This document shows positions 1-9,400 of a stretch of 47,878 nt of DNA, piece by piece. A program made the translations under genes and the position numbers. Numbering within the stretch: position 1 is the first letter of the stretch; each line of letters starts with the position of its first letter. Below the pieces are notes generated by a model that was not told the DNA's origin, did not search any database, and was given only the letters and a program-made list of their open reading frames with translations. Source of the DNA: Corallococcus llansteffanensis (GTDB lineage: Bacteria > Myxococcota > Myxococcia > Myxococcales > Myxococcaceae); the NCBI RefSeq assembly GCF_003612055.1, contig NZ_RAWB01000010.1, positions 1 through 47,878 on the forward strand, written 5' to 3'.

Positions 1-17
1 CCCCAGGAGCCCTCAGC

Positions 18-3000
18 TTGACGCAGACAACCGGATTCCGGCTCTCCCCCCAGCAGGCAAGACTCTGGTCCCTCCTCACCGCCGTTCCTGGAACGCCCTC
101 GCGCGCCCGGGCCGTGCTGTCGCTGGAAGGACCGCTCGACGTGCAGCGCCTGGAGCGCGCCGTGCGCGAGCTGTGCGCCGCGCACGAGGTGCTTCGCACG
201 ACCTATCGCCACCTCGCGGGCACGACCGCCGCGGTGCAACTGCCCGGTGACGTCCCGGCCACAGTCCTGGAGGTGCTCGACTGGAGCAACCTCTCCGAGA
301 CGGAGGCGACCGCGCGACTGGAGGCTCTGCATCCGGTGGCATCTCGGGACGCACCGAGCACTGAACGCTCGACGGCATCGCGGGATGTAGTGACGTCGGC
401 ACGACTGGAGGCGTTGAGCGCCGAGGCCTCTGCGGTATCGCTCGACGCACGAACGACGGCGCGGCTGGAGGCGCTGATCGCCGAAGGCTCCGCGGCATCA
501 CTGGAAGCGCTGACGCCGGCACGGCTCGTGGTCCTCGGCCAGGGTCGACATGCATTGCTCCTCGACCTGCCCGCGCTCTCCGCGGATCGCCAGACGTTCG
601 CCGTCATCGCCCGCGAGCTGGGACGTGCGCTGACGGCTTCGACGACTGCGCCGGCGACCACGGACGAGGAGCCGCCTCCGCAGTACGCGGACGTCGCGGA
701 GGTCTTCCACCAGATCCTCGAGTCCGACGACGGCGCGGACGGCCGGCGCTTCTGGAAGGGCCGTGACCTGTCGGGCGCCACGGGTGCGACGCTGCCCACG
801 CGCCGCACGGGCCCGGGCTCACAGGGCCTGCGCACAAACCGTGCGGCGCGCGTCCTGGCACCCGAGACGACCAAGGCCCTGGAGGCACTGGCCGGCCGAC
901 TCGGCGTCCCGGTCGCGGACGTCGTGCTCGCCACCTGGTCGCGCCTGCTGGCACGCATGGGGGGCAGCGGCGACGCGTGCATCTCCGTGCGCGTCGAGGG
1001 CCGTGGCTACGACGGACTGGACGCGGCGCTCGGCCTCTTCGAGCGCTGGCTGCCCGTGCGCACCTCCCCCGAACTTCGCGGCGCGAGCTTCGAAGCGCTC
1101 GTGCGCGACACGGCGCGGGCCGTTCGTGAAACCGCCGCGTGGCAGGACGACTTCGACGCGCTGAGCGCCTTCCCCGCCATCGGTGGCACGCCGCCCGCCC
1201 GCTCCTTCGCCTTCGAGGACCTCGCGTGGCCGGAGCCCGTTCACGCAGGAGGGCTGACGCTGTCCTTCACCCACCTGGACGCTCGCGGCGAGCGTGCCGA
1301 GCTGACCCTGGCCCTGGTGCGCGGGCGGGGTCCACTGTCGCTGGAGCTGCACCACGGCGAAGCCGCGTACGCGCCCGAAGAGGCCACCCGGCTGCTGGAG
1401 CGCATGGAGACCCTGCTCGCCTCGGCGGTGGCCGCGCCCGAGCGCGCGCTGGACGCCCTGCCCTGGGTGGGCCCGCGAGAACTGGAGCGGCTGGCAGACT
1501 TCAACCGCACGGCCCGCGACCACGACACGCAGGACACGCTGCCCGCGCGCTTCGAGGCCGTGGCCCGCGCCCGGCCGGACGCCGTCGCGGTCGCCTTCGA
1601 GGACGACCCGCTCACCTTCGCCGCGCTGTCCGAGCGCGCCAACCGGCTCGCCTGCCACCTGCGCTCGAAGGGCGTGGGGACCGAGACGCGCGTGGCGGTG
1701 TGCCTGGAGCGTTCCGTGGAGCAGCTCGTGGTGCTGCTCGGCATCCTCAAGGCCGGGGGCACCTTCGTGCCGTTGGATCCGACCTACCCGCGTGAGCGCC
1801 TGGCCTACGTCATCCAGCAGTCCGGTGCCCCGCTCGTCGTCACCCGCTCGCACCTGCGCGCGTCGCTGCCCGAAGGCGCGCACGCCTTCGTCTGCCTGGA
1901 CCAGGAGACGGACGCCCTGGCCGCCGCGTCCCCCCACGCACCCGACGTGACGCTGTCGCCGGAGAACGCCGCCTACGTCATCTTCACCTCCGGCTCCACG
2001 GGGCGCCCCAAGGGCGTGATGATCCCCCACCGCGCGGCGCTCAATCTCGCGGCCACGCTGCGCGACGTCGTCTACCAGGGCCGGGGCCCGGGCCTGCGCG
2101 TGAGCGTCAACGCGCCGCTCGTCTTCGACGCCTCCGTGAAGCAGTGGCTCCAGCTCCTCAACGGCCACTCGCTGCACATCGTCCCGGAGGAAGTGCGGCC
2201 GGATGCGGTGCGCATGCGCGCGTGGGTGCAGCGGCACGGTGTGGACGTCGTGGACTGCACGCCGTCGCTGCTGGGACCCATGCTGGCGCAGGGCCTGGGG
2301 CGCGACGCGGACTTCTCGCCGGCCCTCGTGCTGGTGGGCGGAGAGGCCATCGACGCGCGCACCTGGGCGGAGCTCACGCCGCTCACCCGCACGCGCTTCG
2401 TCAACATGTACGGCCCCACGGAGTGCACCGTGAACGCCACGGCGTGCCCCATCGCGGACTCCGCGCAGCCGAGCATCGGCGGGCCGCTGGGCAACGTGCG
2501 CGTGCACGTGCTGGACGCGGGCCTGCGGGAGCTTCCCCTCGGCGTGCCCGGGGAGCTGTTCATCGGCGGCGCGGGCGTGGCCCGGGGCTATGAGGGCCGA
2601 CCGGACCTCACCGCCGAGCGCTTCGTGCCGGATCCGTTCAGCCCCGTGCCGGGCGCGCGCCTGTACCGCACCGGCGACGTGGGCCGCTACCGCGAGGACG
2701 GCCGCATCGACTTCCACGGCCGCGCCGACTTCCAGGTGAAGGTGCGGGGCTACCGCATCGAGCCCGGCGAAATCGAAGCGCTGATGCGCACGCACCCGGA
2801 GGTGGGCGAGGCCGTCGTCGTCGTGCGCGGGGAGAAGGAGGACGCGCGGCTGGTGGCGTACTTCGTTCCCCGGCGCGGCATGCCCGCGGGCAGCGAGCAG
2901 GTGACGGCGCAGCTCGCGCTGGAGCTGCGCGGCTTCCTGCGCGAGCTGGTGCCCGAGTTCATGCTCCCCTCCACCTTCGTGCCGCTGGCGCGACTGCCGC

Positions 3001-3419
3001 TCAACCGCAACGGCAAGGTGGACCGGGGCGCACTGCCGGAGCCGACCCCGATGCGCTCCGAGGCCACGCCCTACGAGGCGCCCGTCACGGAGCTGGAGCA
3101 GCGCATCGCGGCCATCTGGCAGGAGACCCTCAAGGTGGACCGGGTGGGCCTGCACAGCAGCTTCTTCGACCTGGGAGGGCACTCGCTCCTCATGGTGCAG
3201 GTGCACGAAAAGCTGTCGCTCTTGATGGGCCGGCGTCTCTCCATGGTGGAGCTGTTCCAGCACCCCACCGTGGCCTCGCTGGCGAAGTACCTGGGACAGG
3301 CGCAGGCGAACCCGGCCCAGGAGTCCCGGCAGCAGCAGGCGCGTGACGAGCGCGCGAAGAAACAACTTCAGGCGATGCAGCAACAGGCCCTCTTGATGAA
3401 GGCCAGGGGTAAGCGATGA
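18..3419 (+). CDS. NRPS loading-type protein: degenerate C domain - A domain - PCP
   Basis: This 1133-residue protein probably selects and loads the first amino acid of the left assembly line. Residues 1-480 are fold-related to condensation domains (opening LSPQQARLW), but the catalytic HHxxxDG motif is replaced by PALSADR at 185-191, so it should not form peptide bonds. Residues about 98-170 carry an inserted tandem repeat. The A domain (about 490-1010) has [21 protein letters not shown] and NGKVDRG motifs. Its pocket, read by eye as DAKDLGMVNK, agrees at 8 of 10 positions with a published Glu code (DAKDLGVVDK), so Glu/Gln is likely but not sure. The PCP has LGGHS with phosphopantetheine Ser1056. 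The start is TTG, with AGGAG at 5-9; no in-frame stop precedes it inside the window, so an extension past the left edge cannot be excluded. The stop overlaps the next start by ATGA, which points to translational coupling. Confidence 0.88.
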   Translation: MTQTTGFRLSPQQARLWSLLTAVPGTPSRARAVLSLEGPLDVQRLERAVRELCAAHEVLRTTYRHLAGTTAAVQLPGDVPATVLEVLDWSNLSETEATARLEALHPVASRDAPSTERSTASRDVVTSARLEALSAEASAVSLDARTTARLEALIAEGSAASLEALTPARLVVLGQGRHALLLDLPALSADRQTFAVIARELGRALTASTTAPATTDEEPPPQYADVAEVFHQILESDDGADGRRFWKGRDLSGATGATLPTRRTGPGSQGLRTNRAARVLAPETTKALEALAGRLGVPVADVVLATWSRLLARMGGSGDACISVRVEGRGYDGLDAALGLFERWLPVRTSPELRGASFEALVRDTARAVRETAAWQDDFDALSAFPAIGGTPPARSFAFEDLAWPEPVHAGGLTLSFTHLDARGERAELTLALVRGRGPLSLELHHGEAAYAPEEATRLLERMETLLASAVAAPERALDALPWVGPRELERLADFNRTARDHDTQDTLPARFEAVARARPDAVAVAFEDDPLTFAALSERANRLACHLRSKGVGTETRVAVCLERSVEQLVVLLGILKAGGTFVPLDPTYPRERLAYVIQQSGAPLVVTRSHLRASLPEGAHAFVCLDQETDALAAASPHAPDVTLSPENAAYVIFTSGSTGRPKGVMIPHRAALNLAATLRDVVYQGRGPGLRVSVNAPLVFDASVKQWLQLLNGHSLHIVPEEVRPDAVRMRAWVQRHGVDVVDCTPSLLGPMLAQGLGRDADFSPALVLVGGEAIDARTWAELTPLTRTRFVNMYGPTECTVNATACPIADSAQPSIGGPLGNVRVHVLDAGLRELPLGVPGELFIGGAGVARGYEGRPDLTAERFVPDPFSPVPGARLYRTGDVGRYREDGRIDFHGRADFQVKVRGYRIEPGEIEALMRTHPEVGEAVVVVRGEKEDARLVAYFVPRRGMPAGSEQVTAQLALELRGFLRELVPEFMLPSTFVPLARLPLNRNGKVDRGALPEPTPMRSEATPYEAPVTELEQRIAAIWQETLKVDRVGLHSSFFDLGGHSLLMVQVHEKLSLLMGRRLSMVELFQHPTVASLAKYLGQAQANPAQESRQQQARDERAKKQLQAMQQQALLMKARGKR
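309..518 (+). repeat. In-frame tandem repeat inside the degenerate C domain
   Basis: Three copies of ARLEAL occur at residues 99-104, 128-133 and 148-153, spaced 29 and 20 residues apart, and a partial ARL follows at 168-170. The spacers are rich in Ala, Ser, Glu, Arg and Thr, with related pieces such as SAEASAVSLDA and AEGSAASLEA. The block lies just before the position where the condensation active-site motif should be, and expands that loop. It reads as low-complexity, probably partly helical sequence that is free to vary because the domain is no longer catalytic. Confidence 0.75.
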
Positions 3420-6400
3420 GCAGCGACATCGAGCAGGACGCTCCTTCGATGGAAGGCGTGGCGATCGTGGGCATGGCGTGCCGGTTCCCCGGAGCCAGCA
3501 CCCCCGAGGCGTTCTGGAAGAACCTCCAGGAGGGTGTGGAGTCCATCACCTTCTTCAAGGACGAGGAGCTGGACCGCGCCGCCATCGACCCCGCGGAGCT
3601 GAAGGATCCGAAGTACGTCAAGGCCCGGGCCACGCTGGACGGCATCGAGCAGTTCGACGCGCGCTTCTTCGAGCTGTCCCCGCGCGAGGCGGAGATCACC
3701 GACCCGCAGCAGCGCCTCTTCATGGAGTGCGCCTGGGAGGCCCTGGAGTCCGCGGGCCAGGATCCCGCTCGCGCGAAGGGCCCCATCGGCATCTACGCGG
3801 GCGCGGGCGCCAACGGCTACCTGCTCTACAACCTGTCCTCGGCCGGGCACCTGACGGGCACGGTGAGCGCGTTCCAGGCCGTCATCCACAACAAGAACGA
3901 CCACCTGGCCACGCGCGTCGCCTACAAGCTGGACCTCAAGGGCCCGGCGGTGACGGTGCAGACCGCGTGCTCCACGTCGCTCGTGGCCGTGTACCACGCG
4001 TGCCAGAGCCTGCTGAGCCTCCAGTGCGACACGGCGCTGGCGGGCGGCGTGACGGTCTCCGTCCCGCAGAAGACGGGCTACCTCTACACCGAGCGCGGCA
4101 TCGGTTCCCCGGACGGGCACTGCCGCCCGTTCGACGCGAACGCGCAGGGCACGGTGGGCGGCAGCGGCGCGGGCGTGGTGGTGCTCAAGCGCCTGTCGGA
4201 CGCCATCGCGGACGGCGACGTCATCCACGCGGTGATTCGCGGCGGCGCGCTCAACAACGACGGCACCGACAAGGTCGGCTACACCGCGCCCAGCGTGAAC
4301 GGTCAGGCCGAGGTCATCGGCATGGCGCACGCGCTCTCCGGCGTGGACCCGGACACCATCACCTACGTCGAAGCCCACGGCACGGGCACGCCCATGGGCG
4401 ACCCGATTGAAGTGAAGGCGCTGACGAAGGCCTTCCGCGGCGGCGGCGCCACGCGCAACGGCTACTGCGGCCTGGGCTCCGTGAAGAGCAACGTCGGCCA
4501 CCTGGACACGGCGGCAGGCATCGCGGGCCTGATCAAGACGGCGCTGACGCTGAAGCACCGGCAGCTTCCGCCCAGCCTCGGCTTCGAGCGGCCCAACCCG
4601 GAGATCGACTTCGCGAACAGCCCCTTCTACGTCAACGCGAAGCTCCAGGACTGGAACGCCCCCGCGCCCCGCCGCGCGGGCGTGAGCGCGTTCGGCCTGG
4701 GCGGCACCAACGCGCACGTCGTCGTGGAGGAGGCGCCGGAGCGCAAGCCGTCCGGCCCCTCGCGCGAGTACCAGCTGCTGGTGGTGTCCGCCCGCTCGGA
4801 CGCGGCGTTGGAGACGGCGACGACGCGGCTGGCGGAACATCTCAAGGCGCACCCGGACCTGAACCTCGCGGACGTGGCGTTCACGCTCCAGATGGGCCGC
4901 AAGGCCTTCGAGCACCGCCGCTTCGTCGTGGTGCGCACCGTGGAGGAGGCCGCGCAGGCGCTGGCGACGCTGTCCCCGGACCGCGTCATCACCCGCACGC
5001 AGGAGCGCGTCACCCGGCCCGTGGTGTTCATGTTCCCCGGACAGGGCTCGCAGCACCCGGGCATGGCCGCGTCGCTGTACCGCACGGAGGCCGTGTTCAA
5101 GCAGGAGGCGGACCGCTGCCTGGAGCTCTTGTCGAAGCGCCACGGCCTGGACCTGAAGCCGCTGGTGTTCGGCTCGGACACGCAGGACGCGCAGGCCGCC
5201 GCGAAGCTGGAGCAGACGGCCGTTACGCAGCCAGCCCTCTTCGTCGTGGAGTACGCGCTGGCGAAGCTGCTGCTGTCGTGGGGCCTGGAGCCGTCGGCGA
5301 TGATCGGCCACAGCGTGGGCGAGTACGTCGCGGCCTGCCTGGCCGGCGTGTTCACGCTGGAGGACGCGCTGGAGCTGGTGGCCACCCGGGGCCGGCTCAT
5401 GCAGTCCTGCCCCCCGGGCGCCATGCTGTCCGTGCAGCTCGCGGAGGCTGACGTGCGTCCGCTGCTGGGTGACGGGCTGGAAGTGGCCGCCGCCAACGCG
5501 CCGGGCTCGTGCGTCGTCGCGGGCACTCCGGCGGCGATTGAAGCGCTGGAGAAGCGGCTCGCGGCGAAGGACGTGCTGGCCCGTCGGCTGCGCACCTCGC
5601 ACGCGTTCCACTCCGCGATGATGGACCCCATCGTCGGCGCCTTTCGTAACGCGGTGGCGAAAGCGAAGCCGTCCGCGCCGAAGCTGCGCTTCATCTCCAA
5701 CGTGACGGGGACGTGGATCACCGCCGAGCAGGCGACGTCGCCGGACTACTGGGCGAAGCACCTGCGCCAGCCGGTGCGCTTCGCGGACGGCCTGGATGAG
5801 CTGCTGAAGGAGTCGGAAGCCGTGTTGCTGGAGGTGGGCCCGGGCAAGGCGCTCCAGTCGCTCGCGCGCTGGCACCCGCGCAAGAAGCCGACCCAGTCCA
5901 TGCACACCACGCTGCCGACGGTGGGCGAGCCCACGCCGGAAGCGGAGTACCTGCTGCGCACGCTGGGCTACCTGTGGCTCCTGGGCGTGGACGCGCCGGG
6001 GTACTTCGACGGCGAGACGCGCCGCCGTGAGCCGCTACCCACCTACCCCTTCGAGCGCCAGCGCTACTGGGTGGACCTGCGCGCCTCCACGGGCACGCAG
6101 TCCGCGAAGCGCGGGGGCTCGCTGGAGAAGCGCCAGGACGTGGCGGGCTGGTTCTGGCTGCCCGTGTGGAAGGAGTCCGCGCCGAAGGTGGCCGCCGTCG
6201 GGGCCCCGGATGCGAAGGCCGCGCCGTGGCTGCTGCTGCAGGACCGGGCGGGCCTGGGCGCGAAGCTGGCCGCGAAGCTGCGCCAGCAGGGCCATGCGTT
6301 GGTGGAAGTCACGCAGGGCCGCGAGTTCCGCCGCACGGGCGCGGACGCGTATGAGCTGAACCCCGGCCGCCGCGAGGACTACGCCGCGCTGCTGTCGGAG

Positions 6401-9400
6401 CTGGCGGCGGACGGTCGGCTGCCGGAGCGCATCGTCCACCTCACCGGCATCACCGCCGAGGGCTCGGGCGCGGCGACGGAGGACGTCGTCGAGCGGTCCT
6501 TCTTCAGCCCGCTGCACCTCGCGCAGGCGCTGGGCGCGCACGCGGCGGGCAAGCCGGTGCGCCTGACGCTGGTGTCCAACGGCATGCAGGAAGTCATTGG
6601 CGGGGACCTCGTGTCGCCGGAGCAGGCGGTCGCGCTGGGACCCACCAACGTCATCCCGCGCGAGCTGCCCCACGTGCACTGCCGCAGCGTGGACGTCACC
6701 CTGCCGCCCGCGGGCAGCTTCCAGGCCGGACGGCTGGTGGAGCTGCTGGCCGCGGAGCTGGCGTCGGACGCGGAGGAGCCCGTGGCGGCCTTCCGCGGCG
6801 GCCGTCGCTGGGTGCGCGACTTCGAGGAGGTGCGCCTGGAGGCAGGCCCCGAATCGGCGGTGCCCCTGCGTGAAGGCGGCGTGTACCTCATCACCGGCGG
6901 CTTGGGCGGCATCGGCCTGTCCTTCGCCGAGGCGCTGGCGGAGAAGTTCCACGCACGGCTCGTGCTCGTCGGGCGCGCGGTGGTGCCTCCGCGCGAGGAG
7001 TGGGCGAAGCACCTGGAGTCCGGCGATGAGGCGACGCGCCGGCGCATCCAGGCCGTGCAGCGCCTGGAGGAGAAGGGCGCGAAGGTGCTGGCGCTCAGCG
7101 CGGACGTGACGGACCTGGAGCGCATGCGGGCGGTGGTGGCCACGGCGCGCGAGCGCTTCGGCGCGCTCCATGGCGTCATCCACGCGGCGGGCGTGCCGGG
7201 CGGCGGACTGCTCCAGCTCAAGACGCGCGAGGCGGCGACGGCGGTGCTCGCGCCCAAGGTGACGGGCACGCGCGTGCTGGCGGCGGTGCTGGAGGGCGAG
7301 CGGCTGGACTTCTTCGCGGCCTGCTCGTCGCTCACCACCGTCGTGGGCCGCTTCGGCCAGGTGGACTACACGGCGGCCAACGCGTACCTGGACGCCTTCA
7401 CCCGCGCGTTCCAGGCGCGCACGGGCACCTACGCGGTGTCCATCAACTGGGGCGCGTGGGACGAGGTCGGCATGGCCGCGAGGCCTGCCACGCAGACGGG
7501 CGAGGGCCGCGCCATCCCGCACCCGTTCGTCCACCGCTGCCTGGTGGATACGCCGCAACGCAAGGTCTTCTCCGGCACCTTCGGCGAGCCGCGCTCGCAG
7601 TGGGTGACGGACGAGCACCGCATCCTCGGCAACCCCACGGTGCCGGGCGTGACGTACTTCGAGATGGTGCGCGCCGCCGTGGCGGACGAGGCCAGGGGCC
7701 GCACCATCGAGCTGTTGGACAACTACTTCCTCGCGCCGCTGCGCGTGCCGGAGAACGAGACGCGCGAGGTGCGCCTCACCCTGGAGAAGGACGGGGACGG
7801 CTACCGCTGGGGCGTGAAGAGCCTGCCGCCGGGCGGCGTGGGCAAGGGCACGGACCATTCAGCGGGCCGGGTGCGCTTCGGCGGGCCCCGCGTGGCGCGC
7901 GTGGAGGACCTGGAGGCCATCCGCAAGCGCTGCGACAAGCCGCGCCCGCAGTCGCTGGAGGCCGAATACGAGCAGGAGCTGGGGCCGCGCTGGCGCAGCG
8001 TCCAGGCCATCCTCCCGGGTGACAACGAGCTGCTGATGGTGCTGGAGCTGATGCCGGAGTTCACCGGCGACTTCGAGCAGCTCCTCTTCCACCCGTCGCT
8101 CATCGACCGCACGTCGGGCATCGCCAAGAGCTTCCTCGCGGAGCACGGCTACTACCTGCCCTTCGGCTACAAGGTGCTGCGCCTGCACGGCGAGCTGCCG
8201 CGCCGCGTGTACAGCCACGCGCGCTTCCGGGCCAACGAGTCGTCCAACGGCGACGAGACGCTCGCCTTCGACCTCACGATGATGGACGAGCAGGGCCGCG
8301 TCCTGGTGGAGGTGGAGCGGCTGACGCAGAAGCGCGTCAACGACCCCGCCGCCGAGCTGCGCGCCCTGGCCGCCGCCGCCCGCGAATCCGCGCTGGCGAA
8401 GGTGCTCCCCACCGACGAGCGCAAGGAGATCGCTCCGAGCGAGGGAGTGACGGCGCTGGAGCGCATCCTCGCCTCGGCCCTGGCGTCCCAGGTGGTGGTC
8501 TCCGTGCGCGACCTGCACGCGACCATCGCCCACACGGACGAGGTGGTGCGCGAGCGCGTGCTGCAGGCGGTGGGCGAGACGCGTGCCCCCGGCGAGCAGC
8601 AGGCCCGCCCCAAGCTGAAGACGGAGTACGTGGCGCCGCGCAACGACATCGAGCAGCGCATCGCCGAGGCCTGGCAGGCGGTGCTCGGCATCGACAAGGT
8701 GGGCGTGAACGACAACTTCTTCGAGCTGGGCGGCGACTCCGTGCAGGCCATCCAGATCATCGCGCGCGGCAGCCAGTCCGGGTTGCAGTTGAGCCCGCAG
8801 CAGTTCTTCCAGTACTCCACCATCGCGGAGCTGGCGGCGATGATCGCCGGCATCGTGGCGAAGCAGGCCGAGCAGGGGCCGGTGGTGGGCCCTGCCCCGC
8901 TCACCCCCGAGCAGCGCCGGCTGCTGGAGGCGCCCGTCGCGGCCTCCACCCGGGTGGCGCGGGTGGCGGTGCGCGGCGCGGTGGAGGCGTCCGCGCTGTC
9001 CCAGGCGTTGGGCACGGTGCTGTCGCACCACGACGCCCTGCGCCTGCGCTTCACGCGCGGCGTGTCCGGGTGGCAGCAGGCGGGCACGGCTCCGGGTGCG
9101 GAGGTGCCCTTCGCGGAGGTGGACCTGCGCGCGCTGCCGGCCGCTGAACACGAAGCGGCGCTGCACGGCGAGGAGGAGAAGCTCCGCGCGAAGCTGGACG
9201 TGGGCGCGGGCCCGCTCGTGTCGGCCGCGTGGGTGCGGCTGGAGGGCGGCGCGGGCAGCCAGCTGCTGATCGCGGCGCACGGGCTGGCGGTGGATGGGGC
9301 CTCGTGGCGGCTCCTGGTGGAGGACCTGTCCGCGGCCGTGCGCCATGCGCGCGGTGGACCGGGCCTTCGCACGAAGACGGCATCCTTCAAGCGCTGGGCG

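Noticed and set aside
819-3383. Very long open frame on the minus strand, opposite the loading NRPS (and similar long antisense frames throughout)
   Set aside because: These are shadows of GC-rich coding sequence. Their translations are low-complexity, rich in Arg, His, Ala and Gly, show no known motifs, and lie opposite frames with clear NRPS/PKS domains.
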